A stretch of DNA of 64,000 nt from JABMPR01 sp964508765 (lineage in GTDB: Bacteria; Fidelibacterota; UBA8477; JABMPR01), in assembly GCA_964508765.1 (NCBI GenBank), contig CAZDVD010000001.1:62001-126000 (forward strand), in the 5' to 3' direction. The notes under the pieces were generated by a model. It saw nothing but the letters and a program-made list of their open reading frames with translations. It ran no database searches and was not told where the DNA came from. Shown piece after piece: positions 8,117 through 16,377 of the stretch (positions are counted from its first letter, which is position 1; the number at the start of each line of letters is the position of its first letter). A program made the position numbers and the translations under genes.

Positions 8117-9517
8117 ATGCAGTTTAATACGTTAATTCTGGATGATGAGAAGCTCATCTGTAGTTCCATGAAACGACTCTTGCAAGATGATGAAAATATT
8201 GTACATACAGCCACGAAAATTGAGACTGCCAGGACCATTCTCGATAAGTATGAGATAGATCTGGTATTGCTTGATTATGCTCTAGGTGATATTGACGGAA
8301 TAACCGTACTAAAAGAAATTAAACAAAACTTCCCTCAAACCGTGGTCATTATGCTGACCGCCTATGCGACGATCCATCTGGCGGTTGAGGCTATGAAACT
8401 GGGTGCTTTCGATTTTGTCGAGAAGGATGAATCAAGCGAAATTACTCGCTATGCGGTCCGAAGGGGGCTGGACCATCAGCGCTTGCGTAAAGAGGTTGAA
8501 GATTTACGCTTACAATGTCTAGAGCAAACCTCAGCGGTGGAGATTATTTCTGTTTCTCCTGAAATGCGCAAGGTACTGGATCTGAGCAAAGATTTTGCTC
8601 GAACAGATGCCACTGTACTCATCACCGGTGAAACCGGAACTGGAAAAAATCTATTATCACGATATATACATTTTAATAGTTCCAGGTTCGATAGGAACAT
8701 GGTCACACTTAACTGTGCCGCTATCCCCTCTGAGCTGATTGAAAGTGAATTGTTTGGGTACGAAAGTGGTTCCTTTACCGGAGCCCGTAAAGGCGGTAAG
8801 CAAGGGCTTATAGAGCAAGCCCATAAAAGCACACTGGTATTGGATGAGATCAGTGAGCTAAGTATTGATCTTCAGACAAAACTGCTGCACGTCCTTGAAA
8901 GTGGTGAATTTTATCGCATCGGTGGTGTGCAACCAATTAAAAATGATGTTCGTTTCATCGCTTGCAGTAATGCCAATCTTCCCGAAATGATCCGGGAACG
9001 GAAATTTCGATCAGATTTATTTTACCGTCTTAATGTTGCCAATATAAGAATCCCCTCTCTGCGAGAGCGAAGAATGGATATTCTCCCCCTGGCAAAACAT
9101 TTTATTAACAAATTTAATGTAAGCTTTAAAAAATTAGTGACCCTCATGGATAAAGAAGTTGAAAATTTTATTATCACCTCAACATGGATGGGCAATGTAC
9201 GTGAATTGCGCAATTACATAGAGCGGGGAATTCTGTTGGCGAAAGGGGGTAAACTTATGTTGAGCAATATTCGTAATAATGATCCCCAGGCTGAATTATT
9301 GAACACCATTATGGGTGAGCCAACCTTCTCGATCAAACTAAATCCACAACCTGATCATAATCTCCTTCACGAAGTTCAGGACCAGTTGGTAGAACAGGTC
9401 TTGGAGCTCACAAACCAGAATCGAACCAGTGCAGCTAGAATGTTGGGTATCCCACGAACATCACTCAACAACTACATCAAAAGAGCAGATACCGTAAGTC
9501 ATGGCGAGGATGATTAA
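8117..9517 (+). CDS. Sigma-54-dependent response regulator (NtrC family)
   Basis: A 466-residue regulator with a receiver domain (1-120, phospho-acceptor D53 in LLDYALGD), an AAA+ domain (about 143-375) and a C-terminal Fis-type helix-turn-helix (RTSAARMLGIPRTSLNNYIKR). Walker A is GETGTGKN at 171-178. The sigma-54 contact loop reads GSFTGA at 218-223 in place of the usual GAFTGA, a tolerated variant. It starts 6 nt after the haem-sensor kinase and so is its likely partner. It should bind the tandem palindromes at 6076-6114 and open the sigma-54 promoter of the porin-nap operon. Its C-terminus is followed within 2 nt by a membrane protein gene. Confidence 0.92.
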   Translation: MQFNTLILDDEKLICSSMKRLLQDDENIVHTATKIETARTILDKYEIDLVLLDYALGDIDGITVLKEIKQNFPQTVVIMLTAYATIHLAVEAMKLGAFDFVEKDESSEITRYAVRRGLDHQRLRKEVEDLRLQCLEQTSAVEIISVSPEMRKVLDLSKDFARTDATVLITGETGTGKNLLSRYIHFNSSRFDRNMVTLNCAAIPSELIESELFGYESGSFTGARKGGKQGLIEQAHKSTLVLDEISELSIDLQTKLLHVLESGEFYRIGGVQPIKNDVRFIACSNANLPEMIRERKFRSDLFYRLNVANIRIPSLRERRMDILPLAKHFINKFNVSFKKLVTLMDKEVENFIITSTWMGNVRELRNYIERGILLAKGGKLMLSNIRNNDPQAELLNTIMGEPTFSIKLNPQPDHNLLHEVQDQLVEQVLELTNQNRTSAARMLGIPRTSLNNYIKRADTVSHGEDD

Positions 9518-9518
9518 A

Positions 9519-10091
9519 ATGGATCGCAGGTCCCTTGTTTACATCGCCATTTTCGGTACGCTCTGGGGGATTTGTGAAGCAACCATAGGCACAACCCTGC
9601 ATTTGCTTCATATACCCCTCTCAGGTGCCATACTGGCTTCTATTGGAATGAGCATTATTCTCATCGCCCGAGTCTATAATCCTGTCCGCGGAACCACGCT
9701 GTTGATGGCCCTGATCGCTGCTTCAATCAAGATGCTCAGCTTCAGCACCATAAAACTGGGGCCCTTCATCGCAATTATTCTAGAGGGCTTTTTACTTGAA
9801 CTGGTGCTCACAATCCAGGGAACCGGAAGAATTGCTTTCTTCACCAGCGCCATTATCGTGGCGATCTATCCAATACTACAAACCATCATGACCAAATCAA
9901 TTCTCTTTGGAAGTAGTTTTGTACCTGTCATCCTGGAACTGGTCGAGGGCTTTTCAGAACGTATTGGCTACGAAGCGGGTTGGTGGATGTTGGGCCTGTA
10001 TTTACTGACTCATTTTGTGTTTGCCTTCATCGCCATGATCTTCAGTTGGAAAATTATTCAGCGTCTCAAAATAGATGTTGGACCGGTATGA
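9519..10091 (+). CDS. Integral membrane protein, ECF S-component-like
   Basis: About 190 residues from the ATG at 9519 (MDRRSLVYIAIFGTLWGICE); ATGs at 9501 and 9510 overlap the previous gene and are less likely. Five to six hydrophobic segments span the protein. The opening pattern (short polar start, then IAIFGTLWGICEATIG) and size fit substrate-capturing S components of energy-coupling-factor transporters, but no family can be named with certainty. It is coupled by an ATGA overlap to an EcfT-like fusion protein, which supports a transport role. Being directly downstream of the nap regulator, it may be co-expressed with it. Substrate unknown. Confidence 0.6.
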   Translation: MDRRSLVYIAIFGTLWGICEATIGTTLHLLHIPLSGAILASIGMSIILIARVYNPVRGTTLLMALIAASIKMLSFSTIKLGPFIAIILEGFLLELVLTIQGTGRIAFFTSAIIVAIYPILQTIMTKSILFGSSFVPVILELVEGFSERIGYEAGWWMLGLYLLTHFVFAFIAMIFSWKIIQRLKIDVGPV

Positions 10092-11221
10092 TGCAGCTCA
10101 TCTGGTCACGCAGGCTGGGGCTGGCTTGCCTGATATTAATCGGCGTTTTATCCCTTAAAAATGCTCCCTTCCTGATTAGCGCTGGAATCGTCCTACTGGC
10201 GTTATGGTTCGATCCCGCCACTTTGCGACCTCTGAAGAATTACCGTTTCTGGCTGATTGTATCATTTCTGGTCATACTGGTTCCAATTTTTACTGGCGAT
10301 CAAGATGGCGAATTTCTGGGCGTTGCCTATAGCACCGTCCAATTTGACGCGATGATCCTCATGGCGTTAAGAGGAATTGATGTTTTCTTGCTCTTTCAAA
10401 CCCTCTCTACAAATCTGGATAGCAATAAAGCTCGTCAGCTCTTCCAAAGACTTGGTATTTCACATTTTGACCTCCTCTTCAACATCTCTAAAGAAACGCT
10501 CCCAAGAATCCGAAGTGTCCTCAAAGCGCGCGCTCACAAGCTACGTGAACCGAACAAAAATCGTCTACAGTTGAGACAATTCATCCCTTTCGCGGTAGAT
10601 GTGATTCAGGACATGATCAATATGGCTGAGAGTTATAGCGCAGAACCTGAGAGCCCGGATTCCACCACACCTCATAGCATCCTCAATGAAATGCTCAGCG
10701 ACCCTACACCTCAACTGCTGGTTATCAGTGGAGATCCAGGAACTGGAAAAACCCCCTGGGTAGTCGATCTTCTGAAGACAATTCAAGATTCTGGCTACCA
10801 GGTGGGTGGGCTTATTTCTGAGAAAGTGACCAAAGATTCAGGACGCTGGCACCATCAACTCCGGCGAATCAAAGACGACTCAGTCATGGATTTAAATACG
10901 ATGGATAGTTTTGCAACAAAAACACATGTTGGTAAATTCTACTTTTATCCGCAAGCATTGGAATGGGGTGTTGATTCCTTGCTAAAAGCATTGTCTGATG
11001 ATTGGATTATCATTGATGAAACTGGACATCTTGAATTTCAGAGAAAGGGATTCTTCCCCGCTTTAGTTAAAATGGATAAACACTTCACCGGTCATCTCGT
11101 TTTGACAATTCGTTCTAGTTTAATAACTGAATTGGATTCGTTTTTGGCTGAATACCTACCCAATCTTGCTGAGAGAAAGAGGCATACAGTGACACTCCAG
11201 CTACCTCTCACAATTCCATAA
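10088..11221 (+). CDS. EcfT/CbiQ-like membrane domain fused to a THEP1-type NTPase
   Basis: 377 residues from the ATG at 10088, which overlaps the previous stop. Residues 1 to about 190 hold membrane segments followed by a helical region with ARAHKLREP, resembling the coupling helices of EcfT/CbiQ. Residues about 208-377 are a nucleotide-binding domain of the THEP1/NTPase_1 family: Walker A GDPGTGKT at 215-222, a GGLISEKV strand and a Walker B WIIIDETGHLE near 306-316. ECF transporters normally use separate ABC-type EcfA ATPases; none is seen nearby. The pairing with an S-like protein suggests an unusual transport or salvage module. Domain calls are fairly firm; function is open. Confidence 0.7.
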   Translation: MMQLIWSRRLGLACLILIGVLSLKNAPFLISAGIVLLALWFDPATLRPLKNYRFWLIVSFLVILVPIFTGDQDGEFLGVAYSTVQFDAMILMALRGIDVFLLFQTLSTNLDSNKARQLFQRLGISHFDLLFNISKETLPRIRSVLKARAHKLREPNKNRLQLRQFIPFAVDVIQDMINMAESYSAEPESPDSTTPHSILNEMLSDPTPQLLVISGDPGTGKTPWVVDLLKTIQDSGYQVGGLISEKVTKDSGRWHHQLRRIKDDSVMDLNTMDSFATKTHVGKFYFYPQALEWGVDSLLKALSDDWIIIDETGHLEFQRKGFFPALVKMDKHFTGHLVLTIRSSLITELDSFLAEYLPNLAERKRHTVTLQLPLTIP

Positions 11222-11386
11222 TCTTGCTTTGCCCTTTTCATCGTTCAGTTTTTTCCAACGATAAAATGATGATCGAGAACCACCATATTCTTCGATAACA
11301 CAACTTGTAAAACAAGTAACCTTGGCTAATTCGAGGACGGCTTGCTTAAACCTTACATCTAGTTCCTTCTTAACCTCAGGGTGCAT
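11201..11386 (-). pseudogene. Transposase N-terminal fragment (helix-turn-helix)
   Basis: The 61-residue frame begins MHPEVKKELDVRFKQAVLEL and contains a helix-turn-helix segment with GGSRSSFYRWKKLNDEKGKA, like the N-terminal domain of IS3/IS481-type transposases. It breaks off after about 55 residues, where it overlaps the 3' end of the EcfT/THEP1 gene. No DDE catalytic domain follows. It is therefore the stub of an insertion sequence whose remainder is lost. The T-rich region upstream (11396-11425) may be the old element end, but no terminal repeat pair can be shown. Confidence 0.6.
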
Positions 11387-11553
11387 GAGACCCTCCTTTG
11401 TGTCTTTACCATTTTAACACAAAGTGTCCCACTGGTTATGAAGTAAAATAATCGAGAAATTATTACAGGAATAGTTTCTAAGAATCCCCGTCCTGGGGCT
11501 CCACCATATCATGAACCTGTCACCTGTTGAGTTCCAACTATTGTCAGAATTTA

Positions 11554-12018
11554 TTAATATCCGGGAGGAAGCGTTCCCGTCTCTCGAAAGTACGTATTCA
11601 GGATTAAGTGTGAAACATAGGAAGGGAGGTCATTCCGCCCAGCTTCCATCGTTGCATACCACCAGATCAAGAGTCCCCGATAATCATTGAGTTTAAATTG
11701 CTTCTTCAGGAAATTATCTTGAGGAATATTTTTTGATTTTCTTGTCAGCTTACTTCTGATCCCAGAACGGTGATTTGAAGTAGGTCCACTCGATAGTACA
11801 GTTACAAGCTCGAGTTGGTTCACTCCATAGATTCCACAAATTGTCACAACCCCGGGAACATTGGGTATGGGATTATGCTTGATCAATTCATGAATTGTAT
11901 CATGAATACCATAAGTAATCAGCCCTGATTTGTATCGTTGTTTAAGCTGACTTAATAGCTCAGACAAGGTCAGGCAACTACTTAAGTCAGTATCAATCTC
12001 TTGCTGTCTCGGGTACAT
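11554..12018 (-). CDS. Hypothetical protein linked to NifX-family gene
   Basis: A 154-residue protein of unrecognised family, predicted soluble, with no signal peptide or membrane segment. It begins MYPRQQEIDTDLSSCLTL, has a hydrophobic core (VPGVVTICGIYGVNQLELVTVL) and a basic stretch (RSGIRSKLTRKSK) before a C-terminal half rich in Tyr and Trp. It lies 4 nt after the NifX-family gene, so the two are probably co-transcribed. Only two cysteines and no cluster motif are present. The short resemblance of ITYGIH to the NapD of this window looks accidental. Function unknown. Confidence 0.6.
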   Translation of the reverse strand: MYPRQQEIDTDLSSCLTLSELLSQLKQRYKSGLITYGIHDTIHELIKHNPIPNVPGVVTICGIYGVNQLELVTVLSSGPTSNHRSGIRSKLTRKSKNIPQDNFLKKQFKLNDYRGLLIWWYATMEAGRNDLPSYVSHLILNTYFRETGTLPPGY

Positions 12019-12022
12019 GGTA

Positions 12023-12412
12023 TCACACTATGGCAATAAAATGATCTGGGTTCTCACTGAACCCCTGAACTAACTCAAGTGCTTCATTTCCCAACGATTT
12101 TTTTGCTCGAAATATTTTTACGCCTTCCTGGAGAAGCGCATGCCTCATGCTTGGACCAATTCCTCTCACGATAACAGCATCACAGTCTTTTAGCTCACCC
12201 AATGGGTGACGATGTTCTTGAACCTCATTCTGGTCATCTCCTGTGTGCTGATGATCATCATGCTCATGATGATGACCTGCATGTTCATTGGGGAAAACGC
12301 CCTCTTCGATGATCTGGTCTGCTTGAAGGGTGAAAACTACAAACGATGGAGCATGTCCCGTCCTGACAGTAATTGTCTTATTATCTTTTTCTACTGCTAT
12401 ACCAATTTTCAT
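12023..12412 (-). CDS. NifX/NafY-family (dinitrogenase Fe-Mo cofactor) protein with His-rich insert
   Basis: 129 residues from the ATG at 12410-12412 (MKIGIAVEKDNKTITVRTGH). The fold pattern is that of the NifX/NafY/ORP family: an N-terminal MKIGIA strand, the CDAVIVRGIGPSMRHALLQEG segment and a short C-terminal strand. A histidine-rich insert (EHAGHHHEHDDHQH and following) lies between the first strands and could bind Ni, Zn or Co. Family members hold or carry Mo/Fe-S cofactors, and many stand-alone ones remain uncharacterised. It is followed at 4 nt by a hypothetical gene and preceded by a broken metal-exporter gene, so a metal-handling locus is likely. Confidence 0.8.
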   Translation of the reverse strand: MKIGIAVEKDNKTITVRTGHAPSFVVFTLQADQIIEEGVFPNEHAGHHHEHDDHQHTGDDQNEVQEHRHPLGELKDCDAVIVRGIGPSMRHALLQEGVKIFRAKKSLGNEALELVQGFSENPDHFIAIV

Positions 12413-12496
12413 TTTACACTCCATTATTTTCCAGTCGAATCGATTATCAAAAGATTTAAATATGATTTTCAAACGACAATTATTCAAGCCTACATA

Positions 12497-13075
12497 TCAT
12501 TTCCCAAATCCATACCCGCGCAATCCGAGGATTAAACCGAAGAGAGGGTTAATAAGTTTTAAGCTGAATCCGAATAGCAATACGCTCCTGACCAATAGGA
12601 ATCGATAAAAGGGAATTGCCTTCATCTGTGGAATGATTTGTGATCGATCGAAACATAGGCAAGCCTCTTCTTCAGGAAATGCAAGGAGTAAATATCCAGC
12701 TTCCAGAGCCGGGAGTCGATATAATAAACTAGCAAGAGAGCTCCCAAAAATAGGATGGTTGTTATCAGTATTGCTGTTTTGGGAAGGAGAGCTAGCATGA
12801 TAAAAGGCTTCATCACCGCTTGTGGTGACCCCGACAGCAACCAGTACACCAAAACTGACGATTCCATGACTATAGAGAGTCACAACTGTAAAAACTCCCA
12901 GGCATCCAGGCAAAACACCTCATCCTGCAGCCAACAAGTATTGCCGCCAACGTTTACTTTCAAATAGTCGTTTCCAATCATCGCTGGATTATACATTGAT
13001 ATACTCTACCACCAACATCATGATAAACACAGAGCTAGCGATCATCTGGGCATGTTTAAGCGACGAAATCAGCAT
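12497..13075 (-). pseudogene. Decayed 10-TM heavy-metal/manganese exporter (ArsP_2-like)
   Basis: An ATG at 13073-13075 has a good GGAGATA site upstream. The frame reads MLISSLKHAQMIASSVFIMM and then meets a TAA at codon 29 (12989-12991) and a TGA at codon 52 (12920-12922). Between and after them the family pattern is clear: LPGCLGVFTVVTLYSHG, then TTSGDEAF. Near 12805 the reading shifts frame (continuing as LALLPKTAILITTILFLG), and a later shift returns to the first frame, which stops at 12497. At least four lesions are therefore present. These motifs match the putative heavy-metal exporter family (also annotated as putative manganese transporter). The gene is also shorter than intact members. 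Confidence 0.75.
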
Positions 13076-13096
13076 GAAAATAATATCTCCAAATAT

Positions 13097-14539
13097 CTAT
13101 TGCATTGATGTTCGACTCTGACCTTTGGTGTAGCGGGGGTCGCTCTCATATTCTAGTGACTTCCAGTCCATGCGTGTATCCTTAGTCTTGCTATGGCATG
13201 ATTTACACTTTAAGGCTTCCTCTTTGGGAGCAACCATATGATTAATTTCCCAGTACATCTCTGTTTCAACAAAGGTATAACTACCAGAATATTCAATCCC
13301 GCTCTTTTCAGCACCAACGGTCACTGATTTCTCCCAGTCAAAGTGATTCCAATAGCCACCATTAAACAAATGGGTTGGGAGGAGATATTTATTCTTTTTA
13401 TCGGCGATTTGTTTTCCCGTGTGGACTTTGAAGGGATAGATTTTTGAAGCTTTGTCCGCCTTACTGCCTATAGGAGCCACGATGGTATTTATATTGTTTA
13501 AATCGATCTGATCACCGAGAAGCATCCGCTTCGAATTACCATTATACCATGCGTAAGTTGGCACCACATTTTTGCCCCATACAAACGCTCCCTTTTTCTT
13601 GTTATAATCGGGCATCCCATTTTCATCCTGGTTGACCTTGCGCTCTGAATCACCAGCCTGGGACCAATCCCAGCTCATCTTAGTAGGATTCGCCCGGGCG
13701 AAAGCAGGAATATGGCAGGATTGACAGGCCAGGGTCTTGGCATGCGCATCCAGATAATGTGCATTTTTCTCATGGGGCGTTTCGCCATGACAGCTCTCGC
13801 AGGTCAGGGTCTCACTGGTGTGTGTAGACACGGACATGGCATTACCAGTGATGGTATGATCATTGGTCTCATGACAATCCACACAGAGCATATCTGCACC
13901 ACCCATATGCACATCTAATTCACGGGAGGGATTGATGAGGACGGCATCCAGATCACCATGCTTTACGTTGTTACCACCACCACCATAATAATGACAGGAG
14001 CCACAAGCTGTGCGTGTTGGGGGTTCACCTACAGACCTGGCAATTTTTTCTAGATCTGGGACTTTAAAGATCTTCCCGCTACCTTTGGGAAATTCAGTTT
14101 CTTTGTCTACAGGATACCCTGCTTTTGTGGGAAACTTTTGATAGGTCCCAGTACTTTCATGACATACGAGGCAGTCAATATTCATCGGGTCTTCAAAGTC
14201 AAAACTCGCATCTTTCCATCCGTATCCAGCATGACAGCTTGTGCAGCGAGCTTCATTGCTTTCCAGGCCGATACAATAATTATTGAGTACCGTCCTTTTC
14301 CCGACGGTAGCTGATCGGTTATTTTGTGGTAGATTCTGGTCAGTCCCCCAGGTCCAATGTATACTCTGCATAAATGACTCAGCAGCATCATCATGACACT
14401 CGAGACAAGCTTCTGTAACCTCATGAACTGAATAAAAGGGGCCCTCAAGATATTCTGAGTGGTCTTCGGCTACGCCGCTAACAGGGTAAATGAGCATGAT
14501 CATGGAAATGATTAATAATCGGTGAACAAAGATTTGCAT
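13097..14539 (-). CDS. Octahaem c-type cytochrome, tetrathionate reductase (OTR) family
   Basis: 480 residues from the ATG at 14537-14539, chosen because AGGGAG lies 9 nt upstream; an alternative start nine codons earlier exists. A signal peptide (to about GVAEDH) is followed by eight CxxCH motifs: CLECH, CTSCH, CLVCH, CGSCH, CVDCH, CESCH, CQSCH and CKSCH. The stretch around CTSCHAGYGW and the haem spacing match octahaem tetrathionate reductase of Shewanella type. OTR reduces tetrathionate in vitro and also nitrite and hydroxylamine, so nitrogen-oxide detoxification next to a nap system is possible. It acts in the periplasm. No membrane quinol dehydrogenase is adjacent. Confidence 0.85.
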   Translation of the reverse strand: MQIFVHRLLIISMIMLIYPVSGVAEDHSEYLEGPFYSVHEVTEACLECHDDAAESFMQSIHWTWGTDQNLPQNNRSATVGKRTVLNNYCIGLESNEARCTSCHAGYGWKDASFDFEDPMNIDCLVCHESTGTYQKFPTKAGYPVDKETEFPKGSGKIFKVPDLEKIARSVGEPPTRTACGSCHYYGGGGNNVKHGDLDAVLINPSRELDVHMGGADMLCVDCHETNDHTITGNAMSVSTHTSETLTCESCHGETPHEKNAHYLDAHAKTLACQSCHIPAFARANPTKMSWDWSQAGDSERKVNQDENGMPDYNKKKGAFVWGKNVVPTYAWYNGNSKRMLLGDQIDLNNINTIVAPIGSKADKASKIYPFKVHTGKQIADKKNKYLLPTHLFNGGYWNHFDWEKSVTVGAEKSGIEYSGSYTFVETEMYWEINHMVAPKEEALKCKSCHSKTKDTRMDWKSLEYESDPRYTKGQSRTSMQ

Positions 14540-14863
14540 TTTAAACTCCCTGGCTATACATGCCAAACTTAGTAGTTACCTACATGCAAATATTATGCTA
14601 AAGAAGTATTTCTTATAAAATCATGTTAATTGCTCCAGCTTGTTCTGACGGAATACAAATTGTTAAGCAGTATTTTTTTGCAGGACGAAGGAATTAAAGA
14701 ATTGAGGTTTCCTTGTTGGAGTGTATAGCTCTTTACTCAATTCAACCAGGCATCGTTCATGTATGCTTCAACCGAATATAGAATTATGGCACCACCCAGC
14801 GAATTCCGCCACAGATAGATTTTAGAACATCTAAATTTCATCAAAACATATAGGGGGATTTCA

Positions 14864-15039
14864 ATGAATGAGGGATTGTATTTTTGGTAATACTTTCAGT
14901 CGTGATTCTGGCTCAATTTCGCTTATCGTCACAATCACGACAAAATGAACTTGAAGAGCTTAGGAGTTTTTTCCAAGATTATCTTAAAAGGATACTTCCA
15001 ACCAATCACAGCCACTTTTCAGATACTTCAACCATTTAA
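14864..15039 (+). pseudogene. Small membrane protein gene with a frameshift in a T-run
   Basis: An ATG at 14864 has an excellent ribosome-binding site (AGGGGG, 6 nt spacer), but the frame stops after eight codons at a TAA. A frame change within the T5 run at 14881-14885 gives a continuous product: MNEGLYF, then LVILSVVILAQFRLSS, then QNELEELRSFFQDYLKR to a TAA at 15037-15039. That is a 58-residue protein with one membrane helix and an amphipathic/coiled segment. One missing T would explain it, either a true lesion, programmed slippage or a sequencing error. Family not recognised. Confidence 0.5.
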
Positions 15040-15491
15040 CCCAAACTACACAGAAGTCCTCGTCCTACTCCCTGCGGGTTTGGCTAGATGAGGAGCGGGA
15101 AGCACCCGCACTTTGTCGTATTGATCACGTACTGATATAAATATGTTTCAAGTGATGTAATTTCAAGAATTGACGGCTTCATTTCCATTTTTATTGCATT
15201 CACAAAACTTTTCATGCGGATCTGAAATCGGGATTATCCTTGAGATTAAAGATAGCTTCTACACAATTTCCAAAGCCGCATTCAGATCGAAGCAGCACGA
15301 TTACCAAATTGGTTTCTGTATCAAAAATGTATTAATATGAAATTGGAGAACTCGCTCCTATTCACTCTTTAATTGTGTCCACAAAATAAACGACCAAGGA
15401 AAATAGAATAATTATTCAGATTTTTGATACTACACTCAATTGGACAACCAAAAACTATGTTGAGATTACCTGCGAGGAGAGGAAATTTGCT
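15040..15491. other. Intergenic region with one stem-loop
   Basis: No coding frame of substance was found. A 7-bp inverted repeat TGCGGGT / ACCCGCA (15073-15079 and 15104-15110) encloses a second possible pairing and could be a terminator or RNA hairpin between the small membrane protein and the rhodanese gene. The rest is AT-rich with no recognised motif. Confidence 0.4.
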
Positions 15492-15806
15492 TTAGGACCT
15501 TCCCCCGTGGTAGGTGGAAATTCCTCCGGAAAGATTGATCAAATTGGTGAAATTGTGCTGAGACTTCAGATACTGGATAACATTCGTTGATCGGACGGCA
15601 TGCTGGCAGATCACAACCAAATCTTCAGTTCTTGGGATCCTGTCAAGAGATTGGGGGATTTGGTTCACTGGAATTTTTAATACATTTTTACCATCGACGA
15701 GGGGTGTTTCCCAGGCTTCACGAACATCCAGAATGCGAAGGTCACCATTTTCATAAATATTTATGAATTGGGTCAGTGTTATTTCTCTAGCCATTTTCTG
15801 ATTCAC
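15492..15806 (-). CDS. Single-domain rhodanese-like sulfurtransferase
   Basis: A 104-residue rhodanese domain; a second start (MAREITLTQF) four codons in is equally possible. The protein shows LRILDVREAWE, the typical DVRE strand, and a catalytic loop CQHAVRS whose cysteine would carry persulfide sulfur, followed by NLINLSGGISTYH near the C-terminus. Such proteins move sulfane sulfur or bind thiosulfate, sulfide or cyanide in the cytoplasm. No signal peptide. It stands alone between two long intergenic stretches, about 1 kb from the octahaem cytochrome and 0.6 kb from the sulfate-type transporter. A link to sulfur metabolism is plausible but not shown. Confidence 0.85.
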   Translation of the reverse strand: MNQKMAREITLTQFINIYENGDLRILDVREAWETPLVDGKNVLKIPVNQIPQSLDRIPRTEDLVVICQHAVRSTNVIQYLKSQHNFTNLINLSGGISTYHGGRS

Positions 15807-16377
15807 TTTGCTGTCTGGTATCTACTTCCGTGTTCAATATTTTTACACCTTGTTTTGCCGTTCATTTACTACTTCTTCTTATCGATAAAGTATTCTTTAG
15901 GATAGCTTGTCGCAATGTGATTCTTATTGTCCTGTTTATGCTTTGTCGGCATACCATCCTCCCATAGATTCATGGAGTCGAAAACTAATCCTGCTTGCAA
16001 ATGGAAATATTTTAGAGTCCGGCATTCAGTAATTGGTGAGGTCTAGAAAATGGCGGCTGACCCACTTGTTTTATTCCAGCCGAAGAGAGATGGAGGCGCA
16101 GCCAAATCTCAATTTCGTCTCAAATCCCACAGTGATCACCTCAGCTGAAACCTGTGGGGAGACCACAGGGCGAATAGCGCTGAGGAAGAGGTCCTCAGGC
16201 AAACGGAGCCAATCGGAGTAAACCAAGAGCACTTCGAAATTCCCAGCTATCAAGCGATTGATAGAAATAGAGATGTTATCAACCCATCAATGATTTTGAT
16301 TGGTATTCGCCAATAAAGGTCGGAGAGAAAATAAATCGTTTAAATTTAAAGGCTATGTCTTCTGCTCCCTTGACAGG
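15807..16377. other. Intergenic region with GC-rich hairpin island
   Basis: No gene could be supported. Between about 16033 and 16230 the sequence is more GC-rich than its surroundings and holds two successive inverted repeats: CCTGTGG/CCACAGG (16151-16169) and CTGAGGA/TCCTCAG (16180-16199). A 60-codon open frame exists on the minus strand but has no ribosome site or recognised family. It may be a structured RNA or a decayed repeat element. Confidence 0.4.

Noticed and set aside
11554..12018. Possible second NapD because of the shared ITYGIH-like string
   Set aside because: Length, remaining sequence and position do not fit NapD, and a six-residue match is within chance.
14000..14100. Nitrite reductase NrfA as the identity of the multihaem protein
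   Set aside because: NrfA has five haems with a CxxCK site; this protein has eight CxxCH motifs and OTR-like spacing.
16071..16253. A 60-codon minus-strand frame over the GC-rich hairpin island
   Set aside because: Its open length is explained by the GC-rich composition; no start context and no family, so reported only as a structured island.
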